Positions 17,789 to 27,310 are shown, numbered from the stretch's first letter. The stretch is 64,000 nt of DNA from UBA4732 sp963823075 (GCA_963823075.1 CAWGKE010000013.1:248001-312000), one strand, 5' to 3'. The notes: generated by a model not told the origin, from the letters alone. A program made the numbers and translations.

Positions 17789-18934
17789 TTACTTCTTGAC
17801 CGGCAGGTCGTTGGCGTTCGGCGTCACCTTGTCGATGTTCGCCGTCACGTCCGCATCGACGTGGCCGAGCGCCCAGGACAGGCCGCTCAGCAGCAGGCCC
17901 TGGAAGAAGTCGCTCTGCCACACGTCCTCGCGGTGGCCCAGCGACGTGAAGAAGACGCGGCCCTTCTCGTGCTTCCGCGCCGACGTCTCCGGGTAAGGCG
18001 GCCGCTGGTACATGTCGCCCTTCATGTCTTTCGTGTCCATGACCAGGATCACGTGGAGGTCCGGCGCGAAATTCTTCAGCGCGTACCACTCCTCCATGAT
18101 GCCGGTGTTGCCCGAGCCGGGCAAACCCGCCCATTTCGAGTCCGCGACATCGAGATTCGACTTCTGCTGGGCGCCGTGGACGATGAACTCGCCGCCGAGC
18201 ATGGCGATGTACGGGTCCACCTTGCCGCGCGGCTGGGTCTCGCTGCCGGGGCCGGGCGAGTGCCAGGTGTCGCTGGCGCAGTGACAGCCGACGAACGCTT
18301 TGCCGCCGGCCACGGCGTCGAGCAGGTTCTGCTTGCCCTTGGCCGTCACCGGCGGGGCGCCGTCGAGGCTCTTTTCGGCCGAGAGGTTGCCCTGCGTCTC
18401 GAAGACGAAGCCGTCGAAGCTGGAGAAATCCTTCGACTCGAAGACGCCGCCGTCCTTCTCGCAGACCACGTCGAAACCATTCTTGGCGCCCAGGTCGGTC
18501 ACGATCTGCTCGGCCAGGGCAAGGCCGCCCCCTTCCGCGCTGACCACCTTGCCGCTTTCGACCTTGGCATCGGCCGGAGGCGGGTTCGTCAGGGCGGTCA
18601 CGGTTTTGACTTCGACCTTGGTGACGTCCTTGCCCTTCAGGGTGACGGCGACCGCGTAGTCCTTCTTGACGTCTTGCAGCTTGCCGGGCTTGTCGTCGAT
18701 CGTCAGGGCGGCCGTGGCGGGGACGGCGTAGGTCTTCTCCTGACCGTCCACCGTGGCCACCAATTTGCCGGGCTTCCGAGTGACGACGGAGTGCTGGAAG
18801 CCCTGCGAGCGGGTGTACATCAAGATCTTTTTCTTGGCCCCTTCGGACGGGGCAGCCCATCCGAACGGCAGGCGCGAGGCGCCGAGGGCCAGCGCGGCGA
18901 CGCCGGCCCGTTGCAGCAGTTGACGACGATTCAT
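17789..18934 (-). CDS. ThuA domain protein with an inserted beta domain
   Basis: 381 residues with a Tat-like leader (MNRRQLLQRAGVAALALGAS). The ThuA fold (glutamine-amidotransferase-like, linked to sugar metabolism) is recognised from KKILMYTRSQGFQHSVV, SFDGFVFETQGNL, GGKAFVGCHCASDTW, EEWYALKNF and VFFTSLGHREDVW. Between the first strand and the rest, residues about 53-130 form an extra beta-rich segment (EKTYAVPATAALTIDDKPGK, YAVAVTLKGKDVTKVEVKTV) not part of standard ThuA. The family is often reported as exported sugar-processing proteins. It is next to DUF1080, another exported sugar-related family. Confidence 0.85.
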   Translation of the reverse strand: MNRRQLLQRAGVAALALGASRLPFGWAAPSEGAKKKILMYTRSQGFQHSVVTRKPGKLVATVDGQEKTYAVPATAALTIDDKPGKLQDVKKDYAVAVTLKGKDVTKVEVKTVTALTNPPPADAKVESGKVVSAEGGGLALAEQIVTDLGAKNGFDVVCEKDGGVFESKDFSSFDGFVFETQGNLSAEKSLDGAPPVTAKGKQNLLDAVAGGKAFVGCHCASDTWHSPGPGSETQPRGKVDPYIAMLGGEFIVHGAQQKSNLDVADSKWAGLPGSGNTGIMEEWYALKNFAPDLHVILVMDTKDMKGDMYQRPPYPETSARKHEKGRVFFTSLGHREDVWQSDFFQGLLLSGLSWALGHVDADVTANIDKVTPNANDLPVKK

Positions 18935-19023
18935 GGTGAGAGGACTCCTTGTGACGGCCGGCCCGCGTGGAGGCGGGCCGATGCGGGGTGGTGCGCGTCA
19001 GTGTAGGAGTCGGAGGGGATTTC

Positions 19024-19056
19024 GGCGAGCGGCGCGGCGTGAGCCGGCCGCTCGCC
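19024..19056. repeat. Short inverted repeat, GGCGAGCGGC family
   Basis: Arms GGCGAGCGGC (19024-19033) and GCCGCTCGCC (19047-19056). Its arm matches the start of the larger palindromes at 12591 and 43019, so it looks like a reduced copy. Confidence 0.75.
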
Positions 19057-19067
19057 AAGACGATGTA

Positions 19068-20300
19068 TCAACTCTTGAGGATCTCGACCGGCTCGAACTT
19101 GCCGCCCAGCACGTCGGCGCTGTTGACGCCGAGCCACTGGTCGAGGACCGTGGCGTAGACGCGGCGGAAGTCCGTGGTATATTTCAGATTGCCCATCTCC
19201 AGATCGGCGACGCTGGGGTACTTGCCGACCGGGCCGGCGTTGACCTTGCCGCCGACGAACAGCATGGGGGCGGCCGTGCCGTGGTCGGTGCCCTTGCTGC
19301 CGTTTTCCTTGACGCGGCGGCCGAACTCCGAGAACGTCATCATCAGGATGCGGTCGCGGTGGCCGCGGGCCGCCAGGTCCTTGAAGAACGCCGTCATGGC
19401 GCCGGACACCTGCGTCATCAGGTTGGCGTGCGTCCCGGCCTGGGCGGCGTGCGTGTCGAAGCCGTCGATGGAGACGTAGAAGATGCGGGCGCCGAGTCCG
19501 GCGTCGATGAGCTGGGCCGCCAGTTTCAGCCGTCCGGCCAGCGGCGTGTTCGGGTACGGCGCCTTGGGCTGGTAGTTCTTGCCGATCTCTTGCAGGCGGC
19601 GGCTGCTGGCGTAGGTGTCCGCCGCCGTCTTCTGCACGAACTGCAACAGGCCGCCGTCGTCCTTCGGCTTGACCGACCCTTCAATCACGTCCCGCTGGTT
19701 CTTCTTGTCGGCGCCGTTCGCCGCGGCCGTCTGGAGCTGGAAATCCTCCAGCGTGGCGATCGACGGAACGCTCACCGGGGCGCCGGCCAGGGCCAGCGGC
19801 GCCTTCTGGTCGCCGTTCTTGAGATGGAACGACGGCGCGCCGGGCAGACCCTTGAGCGCCTTGCCGAGCCAGCCTTCCGTCAGCACGTCGTCCGGGGCGG
19901 CCGTCTGCCAGACGTCCATCGAGCGGAAGTGCGACTCGGTGTAGCCCGGGTAGCCGACGCCCAGCGCGACGGCCAGCGCATTGTCCTGGAGCAGCTCGGC
20001 CAGGCCGTCCATGCCGGGGTGGAGGCCGATCTGGTCGTTGATCTTTTTGACCTGCGAGCCGGAGATGGCCAGCGTGGGACGGGCCTTTTTGTAGTCGTCG
20101 TCGTTGTAGGGGACGACCATGTTGAGGCCGTCGTTGCCGCCGGTGAATTCGACGACGACGAGGACGGTGTCCTTGCCGCCGGGCTGGTCGGAGGCCGGCG
20201 CCAGGGCCGCGGCCCGGCTCAGGAAAGACGGCACGTTCAGCCCCCAGGCTGCTACGCCGGCGGAGGTCAGCTTCAGGAAATCGCGACGATTCTGGGACAT
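19068..20300 (-). CDS. DUF1501 domain protein
   Basis: 410 residues. The start at 20300 is chosen for the AAAGGAG site and the Tat leader (MSQNRRDFLKLTSAGVAAWG). DUF1501 belongs to the alkaline-phosphatase-like/sulfatase superfamily: VLVVVEFTGGNDGLNMVVPY carries the first acidic metal ligand, SIDGFDTHAAQ and MTFSEFGRRVKENGSKGTDHGTAAPM the later D/H/E ligands. It is exported across the cytoplasmic membrane, substrate unknown. It is downstream of the DUF1800 gene, its usual partner in planctomycetes, separated by a 31-bp-arm hairpin. Confidence 0.92.
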   Translation of the reverse strand: MSQNRRDFLKLTSAGVAAWGLNVPSFLSRAAALAPASDQPGGKDTVLVVVEFTGGNDGLNMVVPYNDDDYKKARPTLAISGSQVKKINDQIGLHPGMDGLAELLQDNALAVALGVGYPGYTESHFRSMDVWQTAAPDDVLTEGWLGKALKGLPGAPSFHLKNGDQKAPLALAGAPVSVPSIATLEDFQLQTAAANGADKKNQRDVIEGSVKPKDDGGLLQFVQKTAADTYASSRRLQEIGKNYQPKAPYPNTPLAGRLKLAAQLIDAGLGARIFYVSIDGFDTHAAQAGTHANLMTQVSGAMTAFFKDLAARGHRDRILMMTFSEFGRRVKENGSKGTDHGTAAPMLFVGGKVNAGPVGKYPSVADLEMGNLKYTTDFRRVYATVLDQWLGVNSADVLGGKFEPVEILKS

Positions 20301-20320
20301 GAGGGATGCTCCTTTCATCC

Positions 20321-20397
20321 GAAGGATGAAGGATGAAGGATGAAGGATGAATCAAGCATTCTCTTGTTCATCCTTCATCCTTCATCCTTCATCCTTC
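20321..20397. repeat. Inverted repeat made of a tandem heptamer (GGATGAA)n
   Basis: The left arm (20321-20351) is four and a half tandem copies of GGATGAA; the right arm (20367-20397) is its exact complement; the loop is 15 bases. The DUF1800 stop codon overlaps the right arm. Confidence 0.95.
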
Positions 20398-21805
20398 AGC
20401 TGAGTTGGTACTCCGGCAACGTCAGGACCAGATGACACAGGGCGCGGACGCGATGGTCGGCCGCCTCGTCCTCCGTCCAGTAGACGGGGATGGATTGCTT
20501 CTGAACCTGCCGCTGGTAGTCGCGCAGCCGGTCGCGCGAGTCCCGCGGCACGTCGTTCTGAAGAAACACGGTCAGGAAGAAGTCCAGGACCTCTTCGTCC
20601 GTCTTCTTGTTGTGCTTGCGCAGCAGGGCCGCCGGGTCGGTGCGCGCGCCGAAGCGCGGGTCCTCGGTGGAGGTCAGCGCCAGGGCGAGGTTTTGACGGA
20701 ACAGCAGCGTTTGGCCGTTCAGCCACGTCGCGCCGCCGTCCCAGCCCTTGACCGACGGCGGGTTGAAGACGTTCTGGCCGAGCTGCTCCAGCACCGGAAC
20801 CAGGGCGCTCGTGCCGATGTGCCCCTCCAGGCCGCGGACGATCCCCAGCGCGAAATCGACCGGCGGCTTGATCCGTTTGCGGTAGGCGAAGTCGGAGAAG
20901 AACAGGTTTGACGACAGCATCGTCTTGACCAGGGCGCCGAAGTCGTAGCCGTTCTTGCGGAACCGATCGGCCAGCGGGTCGATCAACTCGGCGGCCGGCG
21001 CCGCGTCCTCGGCGATCAGGAATCGGTACAGCTTCCGCATGATGAAGCCGGGCGCCGACTTCTGCTCCAGGCAGATGCGCACGACGTCGTCGCCGTTCCA
21101 ATCGCCCGTCTGGCCGAGGACGGTCTTCTGGCCGTCGTCGTGCTGGGCGGCGTTGAAAACGGCGGCGTCGCCGCGGACCTCCCAGCCGGTGAAGGAGCGG
21201 GCGGCCTCGCGCACGTCCTTTTCCGTGTAGTTGCCGATGCCGAGGCTGAACAGCTCCATCAGCTCGCGGCCGTAGTTCTCGTTGGGGTTGCCTTTCTTGC
21301 TGTCGCGGCCGTCCAGCCAGACCAGCATGGCGGGGTTCTTCGACATCTCGCGGAGCAGCGCCGAGAAGTCGCCGAGGGCGTACTGGCGCATCAGCTCGTA
21401 CTGGCCGAGCATGAAGCGGGCGTTCTGGACCTTGGCGTTGCTGGTGGCGAAGTGGTTGTGCCAGAACAGCGTCAGCTTTTCCTGCAACGGGTGCGGGCTG
21501 TAGAGCATCCGGTGCAGCCACCAGGCCCGCAGCTGGATGCCGTTGTTCGAGTCGGCGATGCTGCGGGCCATTTGCGTGCTGACTTGATCGTAGTCGTCCT
21601 GGCCCGGGCCGCCTTTAAGGAGATTGTCGATCGCCTTTTCAGGTCCGTCCTTCACGATCCGGTCCAACTCGGCGGCCGTGGCGCCGAACGCGGCCCGGCG
21701 CTGGAGGCAGCCGGCGCGGCGCACGTCCCACGGCGCCTTGTCCGAAGGCCGGTACGGCTCCCACGCCCAGGACGGATCGATTCTGCTGTTCACGGTATCC
21801 GCCAT
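20396..21805 (-). CDS. DUF1800 domain protein
   Basis: 469 residues, with GAGGAG upstream. The DUF1800 family is recognised from HLLRRAAFG-like AGCLQRRAAFGATAAELD, WWLHRMLYSPHPLQEKLTLF, FWHNHFATSNAKV, NENYGRELMELFSLGIGNYT and REAARSFTGWEVRGD. Function unknown; the gene almost always sits beside a DUF1501 gene, as here, and the two are presumed to act together. No signal peptide is obvious. It is transcribed first in the pair. Confidence 0.92.
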   Translation of the reverse strand: MADTVNSRIDPSWAWEPYRPSDKAPWDVRRAGCLQRRAAFGATAAELDRIVKDGPEKAIDNLLKGGPGQDDYDQVSTQMARSIADSNNGIQLRAWWLHRMLYSPHPLQEKLTLFWHNHFATSNAKVQNARFMLGQYELMRQYALGDFSALLREMSKNPAMLVWLDGRDSKKGNPNENYGRELMELFSLGIGNYTEKDVREAARSFTGWEVRGDAAVFNAAQHDDGQKTVLGQTGDWNGDDVVRICLEQKSAPGFIMRKLYRFLIAEDAAPAAELIDPLADRFRKNGYDFGALVKTMLSSNLFFSDFAYRKRIKPPVDFALGIVRGLEGHIGTSALVPVLEQLGQNVFNPPSVKGWDGGATWLNGQTLLFRQNLALALTSTEDPRFGARTDPAALLRKHNKKTDEEVLDFFLTVFLQNDVPRDSRDRLRDYQRQVQKQSIPVYWTEDEAADHRVRALCHLVLTLPEYQLS

Positions 21806-21842
21806 CGGAAATCTCCTCTATAAATGCGGCCGTCGCGGGCCG

Positions 21843-23576
21843 TTACTTCGCCGTCTTCCAGCGGAGGTCGTAGCGCAGCGAGTCCGTCGTCCAGGTCTCG
21901 TCCAGATCGATCTCGCCGAGGCCGCGGACGAACTGGATGAACGCCTTCACCTGCGACCGGGCCTCCGTCGGCGGAACGGCCTGGTCGAGGATGGTCTGCG
22001 TCACCAGCGTGTCTTCATAGGATTTTACGAGGTCGGCCGCGCCGTCGGCGAAGAGGCGGGCCTGCCGCACGGGCGCGGCGCCGGCGTCCTTCGGGCCTTG
22101 CTGCTCCTTCTGCAGCTCATCGACCAGCGACCGGCACAGTTCGACCGTGGATGCGACGACGAACTGACTGCCGACCCGCGTGAACGACGGCGTGAAGTTG
22201 AAACGGAGGTCGTCCACGTCGATCTTAAGAGGAGACTCCTCGGAGAACCGATAGCTGACGACGTTGCAGCCTTTGTACGTCTCCTCGGACATCTTGAGTT
22301 TCACCTGCGTCAAGGCGAACAGGCCGGCGCCGCGCAGCACCGTCTCGATGTTGTCGCCGAACGCCTCCGGGTCGCGCATCTCGGTGACGACGGCGAAGGC
22401 GGGAATGTGCGTCTTGGGAGTCTTTTTGTAGCCGGCGCTCGCCTGATCCACGACGACGACGCGCTGATAGGGGCCGGCCTCCGTCAGCAGCTTGCTCAGC
22501 TGCAGGCCGGACAGGAACCGACCCGAGTTCTTATCATTCTCCTCGATGGCCTTGGCGGTCTGCGGGCTGAACAGCTGGGCGCGGTCGGTCCAGAACGGGG
22601 CCGGGTCGAGATAGAACGACTCGGTGTACATCACCCCCTTCGGAGCAAGCGGCGGCCGACAGCCGGGCTTGCCCTCCGGCGGCAGGAAGATGGCATGGAC
22701 CGGACCCATACCGTCGCGGCCGCGCGGCAGACGGGCCGTCAGCAGCAGACCGTCCTTGTCCTGACACAACGCGGCGCAAACGAAGGGCGAGCGGGCCAGG
22801 GCGTCTATGATCCCGCCGAAAATGATCGTCTGCGGCACGTCGCGCGGGGCGGCGTAGAATTCCTTGAACTCCGGCCTCTGCTTCACCGTCTCAAAGTTGA
22901 GCCACAGGCTGGCCAGCGGGTCGGCCGGCAGCAGGGCGGCGGCGTCCGTCACGGAGGCGACGTCGGCCATGCTCTTTTTCGACTTGCCGAGGTACAAATC
23001 GAGGGCGCCCTGCATGGCCTGTTCGTTGTTGCTGATAATCAAAGCGGAACCGGCGACGGCCGCGCGGAAGTCGCCGAATTGAATGATTTCCACGTCCCCC
23101 ACGGTCGTCTTGACGGGGCGCTCCTGGACTTCTTGCCGCGCCAGCTCCTGGTCGATCACGTCCAGGGCGACGTCGGCGAATTTCTTCATCAGCTTCTCGT
23201 CTTTCCCCTGAATGACGAGCAGCGCAGGGGCCTTGTCGCCGAACTTCCCGGCCAGGACCACGCCGCCGCCGGCGAGGCGGTCGAGCAGCTCCAGCCGGTC
23301 GGCGCCGAGTTCCTTCTCGAAGTAGGCGAGCAGCTGGTAGTAGCGGCGGCCGTCGGTCGAATCGAGCAGGTCATGAACATAGGGAAATTGCTGGAGCTGC
23401 TTGACGGCGTCGAGGGTCGTGATCGTTTCGACGAGGCGGCGCGGGTTATGCACTTGCACCAGCAGGTCGGCCGAATCGGGCACGAGCCGCAGCGGCGAAG
23501 GCGTTTGGGCCGCGGCCGTCGCGGCGAGAAGGGCGACAAGGGAGAGGCCGGCCACGAACCGGGAGAGCAAACGCAT
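21843..23576 (-). CDS. Exported protein of unknown function (DUF3352-like layout)
   Basis: 577 residues. The start at 23576 has AGGAG nearby and gives a clean signal peptide (LLSRFVAGLSLVALLAATAAAQ). The mature protein opens with LVPDSADLLVQVHNPRRLVE, a motif of planctomycete proteins that compare per-residue potentials, followed by alternating alpha/beta sequence without cysteines or catalytic motifs. No membrane helix follows, so a periplasmic location is likely. The DUF3352-like suggestion rests only on the opening motif. It may share a transcript with DUF1800 and DUF1501 downstream (37-base gap). Confidence 0.55.
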   Translation of the reverse strand: MRLLSRFVAGLSLVALLAATAAAQTPSPLRLVPDSADLLVQVHNPRRLVETITTLDAVKQLQQFPYVHDLLDSTDGRRYYQLLAYFEKELGADRLELLDRLAGGGVVLAGKFGDKAPALLVIQGKDEKLMKKFADVALDVIDQELARQEVQERPVKTTVGDVEIIQFGDFRAAVAGSALIISNNEQAMQGALDLYLGKSKKSMADVASVTDAAALLPADPLASLWLNFETVKQRPEFKEFYAAPRDVPQTIIFGGIIDALARSPFVCAALCQDKDGLLLTARLPRGRDGMGPVHAIFLPPEGKPGCRPPLAPKGVMYTESFYLDPAPFWTDRAQLFSPQTAKAIEENDKNSGRFLSGLQLSKLLTEAGPYQRVVVVDQASAGYKKTPKTHIPAFAVVTEMRDPEAFGDNIETVLRGAGLFALTQVKLKMSEETYKGCNVVSYRFSEESPLKIDVDDLRFNFTPSFTRVGSQFVVASTVELCRSLVDELQKEQQGPKDAGAAPVRQARLFADGAADLVKSYEDTLVTQTILDQAVPPTEARSQVKAFIQFVRGLGEIDLDETWTTDSLRYDLRWKTAK

Positions 23577-23681
23577 GGGTGGGGAACTCCTGAAGGTGGA
23601 CGGCGAGCCGGTTGACACGTGCTTCGCTCAGATATACTTCACGAGGAAGCAGTGGGTTTCAAAAAGACGCGGAGGGACTCC

Positions 23682-24550
23682 ATGAGCTTGCGGATCGCCG
23701 TCACGGCCGACCTCCACTGGGGCCACCGCACCGGGGCCGGCGCCGTCGCGCTCTTGTCGTCCTACCTGCACGCGGAGCCGCCCGACGTGCTGGTGCTGGC
23801 CGGCGACCTCGGCGTCGGAAACCAATTGGACGAGTGCCTCGCGCTGTTCGCGGACCTGCCGGGCGCAAGGCCGTCACGCCCGGCAACCACGACATTTGGG
23901 TGTCCGAGGACGCCGGGCAGGATTCGCTGAACCGCTACGAGGAACAGCTGCCGCGGACCTGCGCCCGGCTCGGCTTTCATTACCTGGATCAGGGACCGCT
24001 GCTGCTTCCCGACGAGGGGCTTGCCCTGGTCGGCTCGATCAACTGGTACGACTATTCCTGGGCGCTGGAGGAGCTGCGGCGGCGCTTCCCGGAGGAGGAA
24101 CACCGGCTGCGCAGCAAGCGCTTCACGCGCGGCCGTCACAACGACGGCAATTTCGTTCGATGGCCGATCGACGACATCCAGTTCACCGCCCGCGTCGTAG
24201 CCAAAATGGAGCAGGACCTTCGCGCCGCGCTGGAAACGACGACCCGGGCCGTCGTCGTCACGCACCACCCGCCGTTCCACGAACTCAGCTTCCCGCGGCC
24301 CGATTCGCCGCTTCCCCTGGACGGCCTGCTGTGGGAGGCGTTCTGCGGCAACAAGGCGATGGAAGAGATCCTGAAGCGCCACGCCGACCGCATCCCGTTC
24401 GCGTTCTGCGGACACATCCACCGGGCGCGCGAGGGCCGACTCGGTCCGATCCACGGCTACAACATCGGCGGCGACTACTCGACGAAGCGGCTGCTGGTGC
24501 TGGACTGGCCGAAGGGGACCGTGACGGCGCACGAGTTCGCGGACGACTGA
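23682..24550 (+). CDS. Calcineurin-like metallophosphoesterase (frameshift)
   Basis: About 289 residues after correcting one missing base near 23867. The start has GGAGGG upstream. Motifs of the metallophosphatase fold are complete across the two frames: VTADLHWGH (D-x-H), VLAGDLGVG (GD), TPGNHDIW (GNHD), VVVTHHPPFHE and FCGHIHRARE (GHxH). Metal-dependent hydrolysis of a phosphoester is expected; substrate unknown. Because every catalytic motif survives, the frameshift is likely a sequence error. It converges with the cca gene across a palindrome. Confidence 0.87.
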
Positions 24551-24581
24551 TACATGGTCCGGTTGGGTGTGTCCGTTTCCC

Positions 24582-24629
24582 GTTTAGCCGCGGTTCGCAG
24601 AACCGCGGTTCTGCGAACCGCGGCTAAAC
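24582..24629. repeat. Perfect 48-bp palindrome, TTAGCCGCGG family
   Basis: Two 24-bp arms meet with no loop; the arm begins GTTTAGCCGCGGTTCGCAGA, identical to the copy at 15856-15918. It lies between convergent genes. Confidence 0.95.
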
Positions 24630-24668
24630 GGATAGCGACAACCGGACCACGTATGAGGCAGGGAAGGC

Positions 24669-26072
24669 TTACGCTTCGCGCGTTTTCCACACCTCCAGCA
24701 ACCGCTCCACCAGGACGCGCGCCTCCGTCGGCGCCTTGATCGTGCCGTCCAGCTGCGCCTCGCGCACCGCGTCGAGCAGCCGTTTGTAGATCGGACCCGG
24801 CTCCAGGCCCATGCGCTGCAAATCGTGCCCGGTGAACAGCGGCGGCGGGTTCAGCAGGTCGGCCTCCGACCATTCCCGCAACAGCCGTTCGCAGTAGACG
24901 ACATGCTCGTCCGACCGCCCGCTGGCCAGGGCGTCGGCTCGATGCAGGGCCAGCAGCTCGTGGATGCCGGGGTGGGCCAGCAACGTCTTGAGTTTGCTCG
25001 TCTTCATCGGCCGCGCGTCGGCGAGGATCTGGTGCTTCTCCACCAGCCATTCCACCCTTTCCCGCTCCTCATTCGACACTTTGAGGCGCCGGCAGATTTC
25101 CGACGCCATGCGTCGGCCGACGTGTTCGTGGCAGTAAAACGTGTAGCGATCCGGCGTCCGGCCGACGGTGCGCGGCTTGCCGACGTCGTGCAGAAGCGCG
25201 GCGAAAGCCAGGGGGAACGACGGCGCATCACCCAGCAAGTCCAGCACGCGCAGGACATGCTCCCACAGGTCGAGGCCGGCGGGGTCAGGGGCCGCAGGCC
25301 GCCCCGGCGGCGGCAGGGCCGGCCCGTCCGGCCGCGGCGCCCCTTGCGGCAGCCCGATCATCGGCAGCAGCTCCGGCAGCACCGGCGCCGCCAGGCCCAG
25401 TTCCATGAACAGGCGCATCCCCCGCGCCCGATGGCGATCCACCAGCATCTTGCGGAACTCGTCCGCGATGCGCTCGGCGCTGACCACCAGGATGCCAGCC
25501 GCCATTTTTCGGATCGCCGCGGCCGTGGCCGGTTCGATCGTCAGCTCGAAGCGCGCCGCCATGCGGGCCGCCCGCATCATGCGCAGCTTGTCCTCGCCGA
25601 TGCGCTTCTCGGCGTCGCCGATGGCGCGCAGCACGCGATTCCGCAGGTCGTCCTGTCCGCCAACGTAGTCGATGACCCGATTCTCCAGCGGGTCGAAAAA
25701 CATGCCGTTGATGGTGAAGTCGCGGCGCAGTGCGTCCTCGCGGGGCGTAGAGGCGACTACCTCGATGGGATGACGCTCGTCGATGTATTCGCCGTCGGAG
25801 CGGAACGTCGCGGCCTGGACCTTGAGCAAGCCGGCCTCGGTGCGCGGGCCGAGGACCTCCACGACGAGGAAGGACTCGCCGACGCCCACCGTGCGGCGGA
25901 AGAGGCGGCGCACCTGTTCCGGCAGGGCCGACGTCGCCACGTCGTAGTCCTTGGGCGTCTGGCCGAGCAGCTCGTCGCGGACGCAGCCTCCGGCCCACAA
26001 CGCCTCGTGGCCGGCTTCGCGCAGGCGGCGCACCACCTCGACGGCGAACTCACGCTCCGTCGGCGTCGTCAT
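24669..26072 (-). CDS. cca: CCA tRNA nucleotidyltransferase
   Basis: 467 residues, start at 26072 overlapping the end of rsmD by 23 bases. Class II CCA-adding enzyme/poly(A) polymerase family: ALWAGGCVRDELLGQTPKDYD carries the GG and DxD catalytic motif region, followed by RRDFTINGMFFD, LRAIGDAEKRIGEDKLRMMR (the neck) and an HD-type C-terminal part (FAALLHDVGKPRTVG, CHEHVGRRMASEIC). It repairs or adds the 3' CCA of tRNAs. The HD domain suggests added phosphohydrolase activity. Translationally coupled to rsmD. Confidence 0.92.
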   Translation of the reverse strand: MTTPTEREFAVEVVRRLREAGHEALWAGGCVRDELLGQTPKDYDVATSALPEQVRRLFRRTVGVGESFLVVEVLGPRTEAGLLKVQAATFRSDGEYIDERHPIEVVASTPREDALRRDFTINGMFFDPLENRVIDYVGGQDDLRNRVLRAIGDAEKRIGEDKLRMMRAARMAARFELTIEPATAAAIRKMAAGILVVSAERIADEFRKMLVDRHRARGMRLFMELGLAAPVLPELLPMIGLPQGAPRPDGPALPPPGRPAAPDPAGLDLWEHVLRVLDLLGDAPSFPLAFAALLHDVGKPRTVGRTPDRYTFYCHEHVGRRMASEICRRLKVSNEERERVEWLVEKHQILADARPMKTSKLKTLLAHPGIHELLALHRADALASGRSDEHVVYCERLLREWSEADLLNPPPLFTGHDLQRMGLEPGPIYKRLLDAVREAQLDGTIKAPTEARVLVERLLEVWKTREA

Positions 26073-26685
26073 GGGGTTCGCCCTCCTCGCCGTTTCGGTC
26101 AGCGTCGGCCGGCGCCTCCGACCCCTTGACCCAGACGAACAGCTCATTGCGGCCGTAGGTCCGCCGGTCCCAGTGTGTCCGCTCCGGCAATTCATCCAGG
26201 GGGACGCCGCGTTCCGATTGAAGCACGATAACCGATCCCGAATGGACCTTGCCCTGCAATTCGCCGACCAGTCCCAGCAGATCGTCGAGGCGGCGCCCGA
26301 AGTCGGCGAAGGGTGGACTGAGGAAGACCACGACAGGTTCGGCCGGCGGGCGGAAGCGCTCGATCCAGCGGTAAACGTCGGATCGGGCGATGCGCGCCGC
26401 CTCGCCGACGCCGAAAGCGGCGATGTGCCGCTCCAGGTCGGCGATGAGGCGGAAGTCGCGCTCCACGAACGTCACCGAGGCGGCGCCACGGCTGAGGGCT
26501 TCGAGTCCGACGACGCCGGTACCGGCGAAAACGTCGAAGAACGGCTGGCCGGGCACGGCGTCGCCGAGGATGCTGAACAGGGCCTCGCGCACCATCTGCG
26601 GCGTCGGACGGAGGGCGGGATGGAGGGTGTAGGACACCTTGCGGCCCTTGAGCGAGCCGGCCACGATCCGCAGTTGCGTGCGCAT
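26050..26685 (-). CDS. rsmD: RsmD-family 16S rRNA guanine-N2 methyltransferase
   Basis: 211 residues. The start at 26685 fits MRTQLRIVAGSLKGRKV, the family's usual beginning; an ATG at 26706 is also possible. Seen: RPTPQMVREALFSIL, FFDVFAGTGVVGLEALSRGA (SAM-binding loop) and VTFVERD. The catalytic loop reads FLSPPF, with Ser in place of the Asp usual in RsmD's DPPY. It methylates G966 of 16S rRNA in E. coli. The C-terminus is a short acidic tail. The gene overlaps cca. Confidence 0.85.
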   Translation of the reverse strand: MRTQLRIVAGSLKGRKVSYTLHPALRPTPQMVREALFSILGDAVPGQPFFDVFAGTGVVGLEALSRGAASVTFVERDFRLIADLERHIAAFGVGEAARIARSDVYRWIERFRPPAEPVVVFLSPPFADFGRRLDDLLGLVGELQGKVHSGSVIVLQSERGVPLDELPERTHWDRRTYGRNELFVWVKGSEAPADADRNGEEGEPHDDADGA

Positions 26686-26868
26686 GAACAGACGCCTCGG
26701 GGCCATGAAGACCTTTTGAGGAAAGCACATTGGGCGGCAAAAGACAAGGGCCGAAAGAGGGGCGTTCGCTTTCGCCTTTTCGGCCCTCGTGAACACATTT
26801 TACCCCAGACATTCTTCCCATCTTCGTTTCCCTAAACGCCTCTTTTGTGTTCTAATTGGTGAAGACCT

Positions 26869-27090
26869 GTTAGGAGTTACGCACACCTTCGAGGTGGCAA
26901 ATTATTGGCCTGATCGAAATCCTCATGGTGATATGGACTTATGGCGAAGGGAAGACATCGGTCGTCGCGGACCAGCGTGTTGGCCGGAGCATCACGACTG
27001 TTCCTCTGCCCTCATCATAAGTATACGCTCGCCATTGAGTTAGGACAAGCAGGGCAATTGCGGACCTCGCAGGTATGCGTAACTCCTAAC
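26869..27090. mobile_element. MITE-like element with terminal inverted repeats
   Basis: A 222-bp segment whose ends match as inverted repeats: GTTAGGAGTTACGCA is identical at both ends and similarity continues for about 27 bp (25 matches). The inside encodes nothing. Both ends contain TA where insertion could have duplicated a TA target, as for IS630/Tc1-type elements, but the match beyond TA makes the boundary unclear. Internal sequence is relatively AT-rich. Confidence 0.7.
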
Positions 27091-27310
27091 CGTATAACTT
27101 CGGGCCGTGGGTTCGTTCCCTCAATCACGTGCGGCCGCCCCGAGGTTGCGTCATGAGGGCGTTGTCGATCGGAATTGGCAAGGAGACCGTGGTGCAAAGA
27201 AACGGACTTTGACTCTGGCGCTCAATGGTCGCCCCCCGTGTGGACGAAAGAAACCACGGAGCGACACGGCGAGCGCCGACGACAACCGACCTCCAACCGG
27301 CGGCGCGGCG

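Noticed and set aside
17046..19058. A 670-codon frame joining DUF1080 to sequence across ThuA
   Set aside because: Only the last 211 codons carry a signal peptide and DUF1080 motifs; the upstream part is the wrong frame of ThuA.
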